Shown one piece after another: positions 1 to 8,156 of a stretch of DNA of 64,000 bases. The notes beneath the pieces are model-generated. The model saw nothing but the letters and a program-made list of their open reading frames with translations, ran no database searches and was not told the origin of the DNA. Position numbers and translations under genes: made by a program. Location: NCBI GenBank assembly GCA_034429975.1, contig DAOUFM010000179.1, forward strand, positions 10,958 to 74,957, in the 5' to 3' direction. This DNA is from UBA6170 sp034429975. Its GTDB lineage: Bacteria; Chloroflexota; Anaerolineae; Anaerolineales; Anaerolineaceae. Position 1 is the stretch's first letter. Every line of letters begins with the position of its first letter.

Positions 1-5
1 CAATT

Positions 6-689
6 ATGACCGGAATGGGTTCCGTCCCTGCAGAAGAATTCGTTTGGGATCAGGCTTACATCACCGAAGTTGAACCGATCATGATGCTGGAACCTTATTT
101 CCAAATTTTTGGTCAATCTCAGGATCCTGTGCCTTACTATTATGAAGAAGCTGTTAAATTGGCCGGGCATTCTTGCGGTGCTACCACCGGTGCCTGGATC
201 ATTACTAAAAAAGCGCATGAAATTCTTTATCCCGATGGAGAAGTTCCTGTTCGTGGTCAAATTGCTGTCGAAGCTCCCGGGGCGGAGGATGAGTGGTTCG
301 TGGGTGTCTTCGGAGATATTATTACCTTCATCACCGGCGCATCGCCCCATACCGGGTTTATTGGTTCCGAATTTGGTAAGGCAAACGATCTCTTTATCCG
401 CCAAAACAAAATGGTTTATTCTGAAAAACCAACCGGTCAACTTCCACCCATGCGCGAATGGATTTTCACCCGTTTGGATACCGGCGCGAAAGTGGGAATC
501 AAGTTCAATCTGGTTGTCATCACACCGCTGCTGACCCCCGGTAAAGTAGCGTTGGGAAAGAAACTGGCGACTGGCGCTGCCACCCCTGAAGAAGCCGTTG
601 AATATTCTCAATATTGGAATGACAGGGCCACCTATGTATTGAAGAATCAGGATATGAGCGGTTTCTTTATCGTCAAAAAATATGATTGA
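6..689 (+). CDS. FmdE-like domain protein
   Basis: The 227-residue reading frame begins at the left window edge, so the true start may lie outside. Around residue 54 it has GHSCGATTGAW, which matches the GHxCP-type motif that opens the FmdE fold (formylmethanofuran dehydrogenase subunit E family). It is followed by PVRGQIAVE, a GVFGDIITFITGA stretch and FTRLDTG, an order I recognise from stand-alone FmdE-domain proteins of anaerobes. The usual Pro after the Cys is replaced by Gly. No zinc-finger tail is visible. The family is thought to bind metal, but stand-alone members have no settled reaction. A strong terminator follows, so it is not co-transcribed with the ECF operon downstream. Confidence 0.62.
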   Translation: MTGMGSVPAEEFVWDQAYITEVEPIMMLEPYFQIFGQSQDPVPYYYEEAVKLAGHSCGATTGAWIITKKAHEILYPDGEVPVRGQIAVEAPGAEDEWFVGVFGDIITFITGASPHTGFIGSEFGKANDLFIRQNKMVYSEKPTGQLPPMREWIFTRLDTGAKVGIKFNLVVITPLLTPGKVALGKKLATGAATPEEAVEYSQYWNDRATYVLKNQDMSGFFIVKKYD

Positions 690-722
690 CCTAAAAACCA
701 ACCATAAATAACTGATAAAAAC

Positions 723-745
723 AGGGTGTAGATGTTCTACACCCT
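723..745 (+). terminator. Intrinsic terminator after the FmdE-like gene
   Basis: A perfect 9-bp stem AGGGTGTAG/CTACACCCT with loop ATGTT lies 34 nt after the stop codon at 689. The downstream tract is only moderately T-rich (ATTTCCTTAATC). Confidence 0.72.
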
Positions 746-761
746 ATTTCCTTAATCTCTA

Positions 762-789
762 TTGACAGAACAATATTCGTCTGTATAAT
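762..789 (+). promoter_or_regulatory. Consensus sigma-70 promoter of the ECF operon
   Basis: TTGACA at 762-767 and TATAAT at 784-789 are separated by 16 bp. Both hexamers match the consensus perfectly. The predicted transcript starts near 796 and has an unusually long leader of about 310 nt before the first operon gene at 1108. Confidence 0.78.
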
Positions 790-795
790 AGGTAG

Positions 796-1107
796 ATATC
801 TATCCATAAAGGATTTATTTCACAAATCATGAATCTGACCACCAAGTATTATTATTTTGCTTTTGTACTTATTTCCTTCCTTATTAAGAAGGGAAATATG
901 ACCGTTTTGGATGGCAGAATCAGGTAGAAAACCTGCATATAAACACAAAAATGTTTTCAGCAAAAGCCACCCAAACAGGTGGCTTTTTTCGTAGGAAAAC
1001 AAGGAGACGAACGGAAATCCAATCCTAAGGAGGCTGCGAATCAAGAATAACCCCCCAACGCTTTTACAAGAAAAAACCAATCCAAATTTTGAGAAGGAGT
1101 AATTATC
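796..1107 (+). promoter_or_regulatory. Long structured leader, candidate riboswitch or attenuator
   Basis: About 310 nt of untranslated leader separate the promoter from the ECF S-component gene. It holds a hairpin near 871-894 (TTCCTT pairing with AAGGGAA), a CAGGT/ACCTG hairpin at 921-935, and a full intrinsic terminator at 962-990, well upstream of the start codon. A tiny frame at 898-927 (MTVLDGRIR, stop) has a purine-rich AAGAAGGGA upstream and could be a leader peptide. A terminator inside the leader of a vitamin or metal importer operon is the usual layout of transcriptional riboswitches. I could not match the conserved cores of the TPP, cobalamin, preQ1, purine or ydaO classes by eye, so the ligand is unknown. 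Confidence 0.45.
962..990 (+). terminator. Leader terminator upstream of the ECF operon
   Basis: The stem AAAAGCCACC/GGTGGCTTTT is 10 bp and perfect, has loop CAAACA, and runs into TTTTTT. It lies about 120 nt before the start codon at 1108, which fits conditional termination. The nearby CAGGT/ACCTG hairpin could compete with it. Confidence 0.76.
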
Positions 1108-1689
1108 ATGTCTGAAAACCCTGTAGAAATGAACTTAGTCAGTTCACAACGTAAACCAGTACTCACCGCTCGTCAGGTTGGGGTAGCCGCTGCATTTGGG
1201 GGCGCTGCGCTCGCGCTGGTATTAGCCGGTGTCACCATTCCCATTCCGGGAACACCCATTGTCACCGATCCACGCGAAATTTTCACCACCATTGGCGCAT
1301 CTTTGACCGGACCAATGGGCGGTATCGTCATCGGAATTCTGGCCGGCATTGCCGAACCGGGCATTCCACTTGCCAGCCTGCTGGCCCACATTGTTGGCGG
1401 TGTGGTCAACGGCTTAATTTATAAGAACTTTAGCTGGCGGTTGCGTGGCAATAAAATTGCCAGTTTAGGCGCCTGGGCCGCACAGGTAGTCTTCTATTAC
1501 CTCTGTGTTGTTGTCCCGCTCTTTGCGGTTGGTCTGGTCATCTTCTACCCGGATCCTGAATATGGGAATTTCCTGACTTTCCTGGGCGTGGTTGAAGCCG
1601 GCGCTATCCCGGAGATGGTTCTGGCTACCGTGGTGACAACCATTATTATGGCAGCTCTGCCTGAGCGTTTCAGACGACCGCTTTGGTAG
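1108..1689 (+). CDS. ECF transporter S component
   Basis: This 193-residue hydrophobic protein has about five membrane segments. Its early motif with PREIFTTIGASLTGPMGG, then LAGIAEP and ASLLAHIVGGVVNGLIY, is typical of S components, the substrate-binding subunits of energy-coupling-factor importers. The start is supported by GAGAAGGAG about 8 nt upstream of ATG. It is directly followed by the ATPase and T-component genes, as in a dedicated group I ECF system. The substrate cannot be read from the sequence. The downstream acetamidase-like gene hints at an amide or a vitamin precursor, but this is only context. Confidence 0.8.
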   Translation: MSENPVEMNLVSSQRKPVLTARQVGVAAAFGGAALALVLAGVTIPIPGTPIVTDPREIFTTIGASLTGPMGGIVIGILAGIAEPGIPLASLLAHIVGGVVNGLIYKNFSWRLRGNKIASLGAWAAQVVFYYLCVVVPLFAVGLVIFYPDPEYGNFLTFLGVVEAGAIPEMVLATVVTTIIMAALPERFRRPLW

Positions 1690-1762
1690 TCTTCCAGCAA
1701 TCTATCGCAAATGCACCCTGGTTTCGTAAATTAAGAAACCAGGGTTGAAAAAGAAAAGCTTT

Positions 1763-3472
1763 ATGACCTACACAATCGAATTTAAAAATGTCTCTTTTTC
1801 TTACGCAGGCTCTGATCAGCCGGCAATTAAGAATATTAATCTCTCTATTCAACCCGGTGAAATTGTGCTCATTACCGGCCCGGCAGGCAGTGGAAAAACT
1901 ACCCTGTGTTCCTGCATCAACGGTCTGATCCCCCATTACCACGAAGGTCATCTGACCGGGGAAGTTATGGTAGGACCTTATAACACTGCTAAATCCCGGG
2001 TGGGCGGATTGGCATCTCTGGTTGGGATGGTATTCCAGGATCCGGAAAGCCAGTTGATCACCAACAGTGTGCAGGACGAGGTTGCTTTCGGCCCCGAAAA
2101 TATGGGTGTACCCCGGGAGGAGATTAATACCAGAATCGCAGCGGCCCTGCATGCCACCCGTATGATCGGTTATGAAGAACGTGAACCCCACAATCTATCC
2201 GGCGGCGAACAACAAGCCTGCGTTATCGCAGCCACCTATGCCATGCACCCGGAGATCTATGTAATGGATGAACCGTTGGCAAATCTGGATCCTTCCGGGC
2301 GTGCTTTTATCCTGCAGCTGGTGGTTCAGGTAGCTCAGGAACGGGGCAAAACATTGATCATTGTAGAACATGCGCTGGAAGAGACATTACCCCTGGTAAA
2401 TCGGGTGATTGTGATGAAAGACGGTGAAATCTTTCGGGATGGCGCCACGAAGGACGTCTTAGCCCTCGGAGATATTCCGCATGTTTTCAAACGCCCGTAT
2501 CTTTTACGCCTGGCAGAAAACTTCCACCTGGGGGATAAGGTTTTTACGCCCAACCATTTTCTGGAGGAACTCAGACGCAAGTATTCCCTGCGGTCAATCG
2601 CCTCAAAACCCTATCAAAACGGTCATCACAATGAAAAAGAGGCCGTGATTGAATTTAACAACGTCAGCTTTGCTTACACAACCGAAAAAGAAACCCTGCA
2701 GAACGTCAATTTAACGATCCGGGCCGGCGAGTTGGTAGCCATCATGGGTCGCAATGGCTCCGGAAAAACGACGCTCGTGCGGCACGTGATCGGCTTGCAG
2801 CAGCCTTCCGAAGGTAGTGTGCGTGTCATGGGCAAAGATGTTGCTACAACCCCCACGCACTTGCTGGCGCGTGACGTTGGCTTCTGTTTTCAAAACCCCA
2901 ACCATCAGATCGTATCCTTTACCGTCAAAGATGAAATGACCTTCGGGTTGAAAACCCACCAGGTTGACCCAGCAGAATACGACCGCCGCATTCGGGAAGC
3001 ACTCGAACTGGTAGATTTAAGTGATAAGTCGGACGCTGAAGTGTTCGATTTAGGCAAAGGCCAAAAACAGCGCCTGGCTTTAGCATCGGTTCTCACTTTA
3101 AAACCAAAAATTCTGGTCATCGATGAACCGACCACCGGTCAGGATCCGGAGATGATCGATGAGATCTTCGCGATCATCAAACGCCTGAATGAAATGGGTA
3201 CCACTATTCTTCTGATCACTCACCGGGTGGATTATGCTGCCATGTTCGCCAGCCGGGCTGTGGTTTTGCAGTATGGGCGTGTTTCTTATGATGGCCCCAT
3301 GCAGCCGCTTTTGCTCAATCACGAGTTGATGCAGTCTAATTCTCTGGATTTGCCAGAATTAACCAAGCTGGCAGTTGAGTTAGGCGATTACGGAATTCCA
3401 CCCTGGGTGGTGGCTTACGAAGATATGAAATCCTATCTCCAGCAAATCATCGAGGGACAACATGGCAATTGA
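1763..3472 (+). CDS. ECF transporter ATPase with two fused ATP-binding domains
   Basis: Two ABC ATPase domains lie in one chain (YkoD-like layout). The first has Walker A GPAGSGKTT, signature LSGGEQQ and Walker B YVMDEPLANLDP. The second has Walker A GRNGSGKTT, a divergent signature LGKGQKQ and Walker B LVIDEPTTGQDP. The pair powers the ECF importer in place of separate EcfA1 and EcfA2 subunits. I chose ATG at 1763 (protein begins MTYTIEF). An in-frame TTG at 1745 would add six residues, but neither start has a strong ribosome site. The 3' end overlaps the T-component gene by 11 bp, indicating translational coupling. Confidence 0.9.
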   Translation: MTYTIEFKNVSFSYAGSDQPAIKNINLSIQPGEIVLITGPAGSGKTTLCSCINGLIPHYHEGHLTGEVMVGPYNTAKSRVGGLASLVGMVFQDPESQLITNSVQDEVAFGPENMGVPREEINTRIAAALHATRMIGYEEREPHNLSGGEQQACVIAATYAMHPEIYVMDEPLANLDPSGRAFILQLVVQVAQERGKTLIIVEHALEETLPLVNRVIVMKDGEIFRDGATKDVLALGDIPHVFKRPYLLRLAENFHLGDKVFTPNHFLEELRRKYSLRSIASKPYQNGHHNEKEAVIEFNNVSFAYTTEKETLQNVNLTIRAGELVAIMGRNGSGKTTLVRHVIGLQQPSEGSVRVMGKDVATTPTHLLARDVGFCFQNPNHQIVSFTVKDEMTFGLKTHQVDPAEYDRRIREALELVDLSDKSDAEVFDLGKGQKQRLALASVLTLKPKILVIDEPTTGQDPEMIDEIFAIIKRLNEMGTTILLITHRVDYAAMFASRAVVLQYGRVSYDGPMQPLLLNHELMQSNSLDLPELTKLAVELGDYGIPPWVVAYEDMKSYLQQIIEGQHGN

Positions 3473-4481
3473 ATATCAAAAAGGACATTCTACACTTCAT
3501 AATCTGGACGCACGCACCAAATTATTAATGTTTGTGGGGCTAACCATCACAGCCGTAATTATCAAAGACCCGGTGTTGATGGCTCTCTTATTTTTACTGG
3601 TCTACTGGCTGGGAACCAAAGCCGTTGATCGTAAATTATTAAACGACAATTTAAAAGTACTGGTGGTTATTTTTCTCACCTTTTCACTTTTTCAAATCTT
3701 ATTCTTTACCCCGAAAAATTCACATTTTCTGTTCTACCTGATCCCCTTTACAAATTGGGTTCCGGTGACTATTGAAGGGTTAGTGCGAGGTGTGGCTGTA
3801 TTTTTCCGCTTTTTTAGTGTGGTCCTGGCAGTTCATTTAATGCTCTACACCACTCCACCGGTAGAATTGGCTTTGACCATTACCGAAAAAGGAGAAAGAA
3901 AATTCGGCCTTTCAGAAATTGTGGCAATATTGGCGATTGCCGCGGTGATTGTTGTTGCCATGCTGCCGTTGTTGACCAATAGCCAGTCGATTGCCTGGCT
4001 GCCCAACCCTCTGACTCAGACCATAGTTGTGCTGGCAGCCTGTCTGATCGCGGCCCTTGTGGTTCAGCAAATTTCTTCACGCGGTTTACCGCCGGAGATG
4101 GGCGTCGCTTTGACTTTGGGTTTTTCCACGGTGGGATTGTTAACCAAACAAACCCAAAAAATCACCGACGCTCAAAAAGCCCGCGGGTATGATGTCAAAC
4201 CTAAAAACGTGATCCAGCGTGTTCAGGTGCTGACAGCTTTACTGATCCCGATCTTTTTAGCTACCCTGGAACGTTCACAGGATATCTCCATCGCTATTCT
4301 CTCGCGTGGTTTCGACTATAACATCAAGAAACGCACCTTTCGCCGTGAATTTAAGTTTCACAAAATGGATTATGTTTTTATATTTGGGATTTTAGCGATC
4401 ATTCTGGTCGGTTTGTTACTCAATCATTATCAGATAGGTAACCTGTCCGAACAATTGATCTTCAAACTGATCAAACAATAA
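3462..4481 (+). CDS. ECF transporter T component (EcfT family)
   Basis: This 339-residue integral membrane protein has clustered hydrophobic segments near residues 25-60, 65-110 and 140-210 and a last helix at about 300-325. KARGYDVK at about 240 and LSRGFDY at about 288 match the Ala-Arg-Gly-type coupling motifs by which EcfT grips the two ATPase domains. At 339 residues it is longer than a typical T component (about 260). It overlaps the ATPase gene by 11 bp and is followed after 10 bp by the acetamidase-like gene, so all four genes form one operon. Confidence 0.86.
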   Translation: MAIEYQKGHSTLHNLDARTKLLMFVGLTITAVIIKDPVLMALLFLLVYWLGTKAVDRKLLNDNLKVLVVIFLTFSLFQILFFTPKNSHFLFYLIPFTNWVPVTIEGLVRGVAVFFRFFSVVLAVHLMLYTTPPVELALTITEKGERKFGLSEIVAILAIAAVIVVAMLPLLTNSQSIAWLPNPLTQTIVVLAACLIAALVVQQISSRGLPPEMGVALTLGFSTVGLLTKQTQKITDAQKARGYDVKPKNVIQRVQVLTALLIPIFLATLERSQDISIAILSRGFDYNIKKRTFRREFKFHKMDYVFIFGILAIILVGLLLNHYQIGNLSEQLIFKLIKQ

Positions 4482-4491
4482 GGAGGATTGA

Positions 4492-5397
4492 ATGACCAAA
4501 AAAGTATCTCGTGACCAAGTCTTTTTTGCCTTCCATGCCGGGCTTGAACCAGTGATGACCGTGCAGCAGGGGGAGGAAGTCGTCATGGAAACGCACGACT
4601 GTTTTGAGGGCCAGTTAAAAAGTTCTGCTGATCTGCTGGACGCCCTGGATTGGGATCATATCAACCCCGCCTCCGGGCCGGTATATGTAGAAGGTGCCCA
4701 ACCCGGGGATGTGCTGCGGGTTGACCTGTTAAAAATGAAGGTGGGGGATACCTCCATTATGGTCACTCTTCCGGGAGAAGGAGCCCTGGGCAGCAAAATC
4801 ACCGAAATGGAAACAGTTGTGCTGCGGCTTGACGGCAATGAGGTGGTCTTCAAAGATAAGGTACGTGTCCCGAAACGTCCGATGATTGGAGTGATCGGCG
4901 TGGCACCGGCCGAAGGGCAGGTTCCGAATGGCACTCCCGGCCCCCACGGTGGTAACATGGATTGCACCCTGGTGACCGAAGGCGCCAGCCTGTATTTCAC
5001 CGTGGGTGTGGAAGGTGCTCTGTTCGGTGCTGGTGATTTTCACGCCGCCATGGGAGATGGTGAAGTGGTCATTTGTGGTGCGGAAACCCCGGGCGAGTTC
5101 CGTTTCCGTGCACAGGTGGTTGAACAACTGCGCGGGCTGCCGACGCCATTCATCCGGAATGATGAGGTGGTAGCCACCATCGTCTCAGCTCCAACCGTGG
5201 ACGAAGCTGCCAGCGGTGCTACCTACGCAATGGCTCAGTTTCTGACCGACTTTGTAGGCCTATCAGTCAACGATGCCGGTATGTTGATGAGCCTTGTTGG
5301 CGAGTTGAAATTCTGCCAAATTGTTGACCCGGAAAAAACCGTCCGCTTCGAATTTCCAGTATCTGTATTGCAACAACTGGGTTATAGCATGGCATAA
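4492..5397 (+). CDS. Acetamidase/formamidase family protein
   Basis: This 301-residue protein opens with a beta-rich region and ETHDCFEGQ. It continues with GPVYVEGAQPGDVLRVDLL and HGGNMDCTLVTEGASLYFTVGVEGALFGAGDFHAAMGDGE (broken here into recognisable blocks). This is the standard core of the FmdA/AmdA family, which hydrolyses short amides such as formamide or acetamide to ammonia and the acid. A clear AAGGAGG precedes the ATG. It is the last gene of the ECF operon, suggesting that the imported compound, or a product of it, carries an amide. Substrates within this family vary, so the chemistry is inferred. Confidence 0.85.
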   Translation: MTKKVSRDQVFFAFHAGLEPVMTVQQGEEVVMETHDCFEGQLKSSADLLDALDWDHINPASGPVYVEGAQPGDVLRVDLLKMKVGDTSIMVTLPGEGALGSKITEMETVVLRLDGNEVVFKDKVRVPKRPMIGVIGVAPAEGQVPNGTPGPHGGNMDCTLVTEGASLYFTVGVEGALFGAGDFHAAMGDGEVVICGAETPGEFRFRAQVVEQLRGLPTPFIRNDEVVATIVSAPTVDEAASGATYAMAQFLTDFVGLSVNDAGMLMSLVGELKFCQIVDPEKTVRFEFPVSVLQQLGYSMA

Positions 5398-5414
5398 CTT
5401 CTTTTCGAGAACAC

Positions 5415-5436
5415 TCCATCCTGGCAGGAGGATGGA
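5415..5436 (+). terminator. Terminator of the ECF-acetamidase operon
   Basis: An 8-bp perfect stem TCCATCCT/AGGATGGA with loop GGCAGG lies 18 nt after the stop, followed by a T-rich tract ending in a run of T at about 5447-5453. Confidence 0.7.
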
Positions 5437-5467
5437 TTTCTAAATGTTTTTTTCATCTCTCTCCGAA

Positions 5468-5502
5468 TCAACCACCCCCTAAGTTTTTCAGGGGGTGGTT
5501 GA
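5468..5502. terminator. Inverted repeat between convergent genes
   Basis: A 13-bp perfect stem (TCAACCACCCCCT and its complement) with a 9-nt loop sits between the acetamidase gene and the minus-strand gene ending at 5505. There is no long T tract on either strand, so it may be a transcript-end hairpin rather than a full intrinsic terminator. Confidence 0.5.
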
Positions 5503-5504
5503 CT

Positions 5505-5924
5505 TTAAGGTACCTTCCGTTTTTTCATATCCCGATACAGTAAAGAATGACGCAAGCGCTTATGCTGCAATAAATAGCGCAGATCATTTTTCGAATCGTG
5601 ACTAAGCTGATAATAGTAATAATTAATGAACTCCAGGAAGGCAAAAAGAAACAATAATCCTGACCAAAGGGTCATCTTAAATCCCAATCCAGGAATCATA
5701 GAATTAAAAAATCCGCACAGAATAAAGCCAATGATCAAAATTAAGTCGATTATCTGGAAATTTGAAAAGGTTTGATAAAAGCTGCCTGGCAAAGGGGTTC
5801 GCTCTTTTGCCTGTCTTAATTTCAAATGCCAGAAATACACGCCCTGAGCCAGGATAAAACAAGTGTAAAATAAGTCTATGCCCACCGCAAAAACTGACCT
5901 CATCAAAGAAACTTTTTTCTCCAT
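5505..5924 (-). CDS. Small membrane protein of unknown function
   Basis: I do not recognise this 139-residue protein. It shows three likely membrane segments, at about residues 10-30, 55-72 and 80-100, and a basic tail rich in Lys and Arg (HKRLRHSLLYRDMKKRK). The 5' end overlaps the divergent serine hydrolase gene by 47 bp if both use their first ATG. A second in-frame Met at 5901 would cut the overlap to 24 bp. Neither start has a good ribosome site. Confidence 0.55.
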   Translation of the reverse strand: MEKKVSLMRSVFAVGIDLFYTCFILAQGVYFWHLKLRQAKERTPLPGSFYQTFSNFQIIDLILIIGFILCGFFNSMIPGLGFKMTLWSGLLFLFAFLEFINYYYYQLSHDSKNDLRYLLQHKRLRHSLLYRDMKKRKVP

Positions 5925-6966
5925 TTTAAAAAATTATCCACCCGGTATATCGGCGCAACTGGTGGTTCATCACCAGGGAACGCGGATCGTCGACTTGCAT
6001 GGGCGTGCCTATCAGACCCCGGACAACTCGCCAGAAACCGCCTACCTGACTTTCTCGGTCTCCAAGGGTTTTACCACCTGCGCTATTCTGAAATTGATCG
6101 ATGATGGCCTGATCGAGCTGGACGCCCCGGTCGCCACCTACTGGCCTGAATTTGGTCAGCGTGGAAAAGAGACTGCCACCATTCGGCACACACTGGTACA
6201 CCAGGCCGGCATCCCGGCACCGCACCTTTATCAACAATTGATCCTGTGGCCGTTCTGGAATCTGGTAACCCGGCGGGTAGCCAGCTACCCGGCTGAGTTC
6301 CCTCCTGGTAGCCAGACCGCCTATCACATGGTTAACTTTGGATTCATTCTTGGCGAAGTGGTTCGCCGGGTGACTGGAATGCCGATTGATCGCTACTTGC
6401 AGCAACAATTCTTCAAGCCGATGGGACTCAAGCGCATCTGGATGCGTGCCCCTGGGAAAGAGGAAAGCGATTCTCCGCGGGTGGTGGCGCTCAGCCGTTC
6501 AATGAAAAACACTGCCACCCTGTTTAATTTACATACCATCCGGCGGGCGCTGATCCCGGCTGCCGGTTTGCACAGCAATGCAGATTGTCTGGCAGAATTT
6601 TTCTCTATGCTGTTGAACGCTGGAGTATATCAGGGACATCAATATTTACGCCCTGAGACGATCGCCGAAGCAGCTTCCTCGCAATATAATGGTTTGGATA
6701 ACTATGTACAGACGCAGATGAACTGGGGGCTGGGTTTTATCATGGGCGGCGGTATGTCTGCCAACTCTGACCCTACCAGGAATGCGATGGGCACTGGCAG
6801 CAGCAGCACCTCCTTTGGCTCCTTCGGGATGGGCACCTGCATGGTCTGGGTGGATCGCGACGCCCAGTTGGTGACCGCCTTCACTACCAACGGGATGCTC
6901 TCCGGCAGTAAGTCCAATGAGCGCTGGGCGATGATATCGAACGCGATCTGGAAAGCGATTTCTTAA
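5878..6966 (+). CDS. Beta-lactamase-fold serine hydrolase (class C / esterase VIII family)
   Basis: This 362-residue enzyme has SVSK at about residue 60, the Ser-x-x-Lys nucleophile motif of the class C beta-lactamase and DD-peptidase fold. A Tyr motif follows in YHMVNFGFILGEVVRRVTG, the form seen in family VIII esterases and related hydrolases rather than true beta-lactamases. The usual C-terminal HxGxG is replaced by FGSFGMGT, lacking the His. No signal peptide is visible, so a cytoplasmic esterase or amidase is more likely than antibiotic resistance. The start overlaps the divergent membrane protein gene. Confidence 0.8.
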   Translation: MPTAKTDLIKETFFSILKNYPPGISAQLVVHHQGTRIVDLHGRAYQTPDNSPETAYLTFSVSKGFTTCAILKLIDDGLIELDAPVATYWPEFGQRGKETATIRHTLVHQAGIPAPHLYQQLILWPFWNLVTRRVASYPAEFPPGSQTAYHMVNFGFILGEVVRRVTGMPIDRYLQQQFFKPMGLKRIWMRAPGKEESDSPRVVALSRSMKNTATLFNLHTIRRALIPAAGLHSNADCLAEFFSMLLNAGVYQGHQYLRPETIAEAASSQYNGLDNYVQTQMNWGLGFIMGGGMSANSDPTRNAMGTGSSSTSFGSFGMGTCMVWVDRDAQLVTAFTTNGMLSGSKSNERWAMISNAIWKAIS

Positions 6967-7072
6967 ATCTGCCACACGAAACAAGATAAGTTAGACAAGC
7001 ATTGGATAATTTCTCAGAAAATATTAAGATAAAATTAGTCCGAATTATGGTAATATAAACAGAAGAGGAATT

Positions 7073-8053
7073 ATGCCAAACGATCGCTTCGGAAGACACA
7101 TTCATTATTTGCGCATTAGTCTGACAGATCACTGTAATTTGCGCTGTTTATACTGCATGCCGGAAGATCAGACCTTTCGGCCGAATGCAGAATTAATGCA
7201 GGATGAGGAGATTATCTCCCTACTGAAATTATTCACCTCATTAGGATTCGATAAAATCCGTCTGACCGGTGGAGAGCCAACCGTGCGGGCGCACGTTGTT
7301 GATCTGGTGAAAGCCATGGCTTCAATCGAGGGGGTCAAATCACTTTCCATGACCACCAATGGAGTGTTAATGAAAAAACTTGCTCAGCCACTCAAGGAAG
7401 CCGGCCTGCAAAGAGTGAATATCAGCCTGGATACGCTTAACCCGCAGCGCTTTAAAACCCTGACACGCTGGGGCAAGTTTGAAGACGTGTGGGCGGGGAT
7501 TAAAGCTGCCGAGGCTGCCAGACTGCTGCCGCTTAAAATAAACAGCGTTGTAGTACGTGGCCATAACCTGGACGACCTGGTGCCAATGGCCTCTCTGACC
7601 TACGATCATGATTGGCAAATCCGATTCATTGAGATGATGCCTTTCGCCGGACAAACCGACTTTCAGACCAACCTGGTGGTATCCGATGCTGAAATACTTG
7701 ATCGCATCAGCAGCGAATTGGAAGCCCCGACTCTGCTTAATCATGGCATTCTGGATGGCGAAGCGCGCCTTTACCGGCTGCCTGGAGCAAAGGGCACCCT
7801 TGGTTTTATCTCCTCGGTCACCAACCCCTTCTGCGCCGGCTGCACGCGCGCCCGCTTAACCGCGGATGGGAAATTGCGCCTGTGTTTACTGAAGGAAAAA
7901 GAAGTTGACCTGCTCACCCCGCTGCGGGCTGGTGCCAGCATTAAAGAATTGCGAGAAATGATCCTGGATGGCATCTGGTGGAAGCCCTGGGGGCATGGAC
8001 TTGCACAGGGTGAATTTGCTACCAACCGCACCATGAGCCAGATCGGCGGCTAA
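7073..8053 (+). CDS. moaA: GTP 3',8-cyclase MoaA
   Basis: This radical-SAM enzyme performs the first step of molybdenum cofactor synthesis, converting GTP to 3',8-cyclo-GTP. Residues 21-28 are CNLRCLYC, the CxxxCxxC cluster site. TGGEPT follows at about residue 65. The second cluster site is formed by NPFCAGCTRARLT and RLCLL. The chain ends in GG, as the family requires for catalysis. At 326 residues it has normal length. A ribosome site GAGGAA precedes the ATG. No other moa or moe gene lies nearby, so the pathway is dispersed in this genome. Confidence 0.93.
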   Translation: MPNDRFGRHIHYLRISLTDHCNLRCLYCMPEDQTFRPNAELMQDEEIISLLKLFTSLGFDKIRLTGGEPTVRAHVVDLVKAMASIEGVKSLSMTTNGVLMKKLAQPLKEAGLQRVNISLDTLNPQRFKTLTRWGKFEDVWAGIKAAEAARLLPLKINSVVVRGHNLDDLVPMASLTYDHDWQIRFIEMMPFAGQTDFQTNLVVSDAEILDRISSELEAPTLLNHGILDGEARLYRLPGAKGTLGFISSVTNPFCAGCTRARLTADGKLRLCLLKEKEVDLLTPLRAGASIKELREMILDGIWWKPWGHGLAQGEFATNRTMSQIGG

Positions 8054-8094
8054 AGGAAACCTTGTACAATTCAGGTGAAATCAACTCAATTGAT

Positions 8095-8123
8095 TTGACA
8101 TACAATGTTTTTGGCATTATTAT
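8095..8123 (+). promoter_or_regulatory. Promoter of the marR-flavin reductase operon
   Basis: TTGACA at 8095-8100 and TATTAT at 8118-8123 are spaced 17 bp apart. The predicted start falls near 8130, inside the palindrome that follows. Confidence 0.72.
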
Positions 8124-8139
8124 TTCGATGTGAAATAAT
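8119..8139. promoter_or_regulatory. Candidate MarR operator
   Basis: A perfect inverted repeat, ATTATTTC and GAAATAAT separated by GATGT, covers the -10 hexamer and the predicted transcription start, 18 bp before the marR start codon. Position and size fit autorepression by the MarR protein encoded next. Confidence 0.6.
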
Positions 8140-8156
8140 TTGACCAGGAGGTCTTT

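Noticed and set aside
820..1080. 86-codon minus-strand frame in the ECF leader
   Set aside because: It has no ribosome site or family likeness and would run across the terminator hairpin.
1173..1409. Antisense open frames inside genes such as this one
   Set aside because: They are shadows of strong coding frames with proper motifs and starts on the other strand.
5878..6966. Antibiotic-resistance beta-lactamase
   Set aside because: The Tyr motif is of esterase type, no signal peptide is present and the final KTG/HxG box is altered; a general serine hydrolase is more likely.
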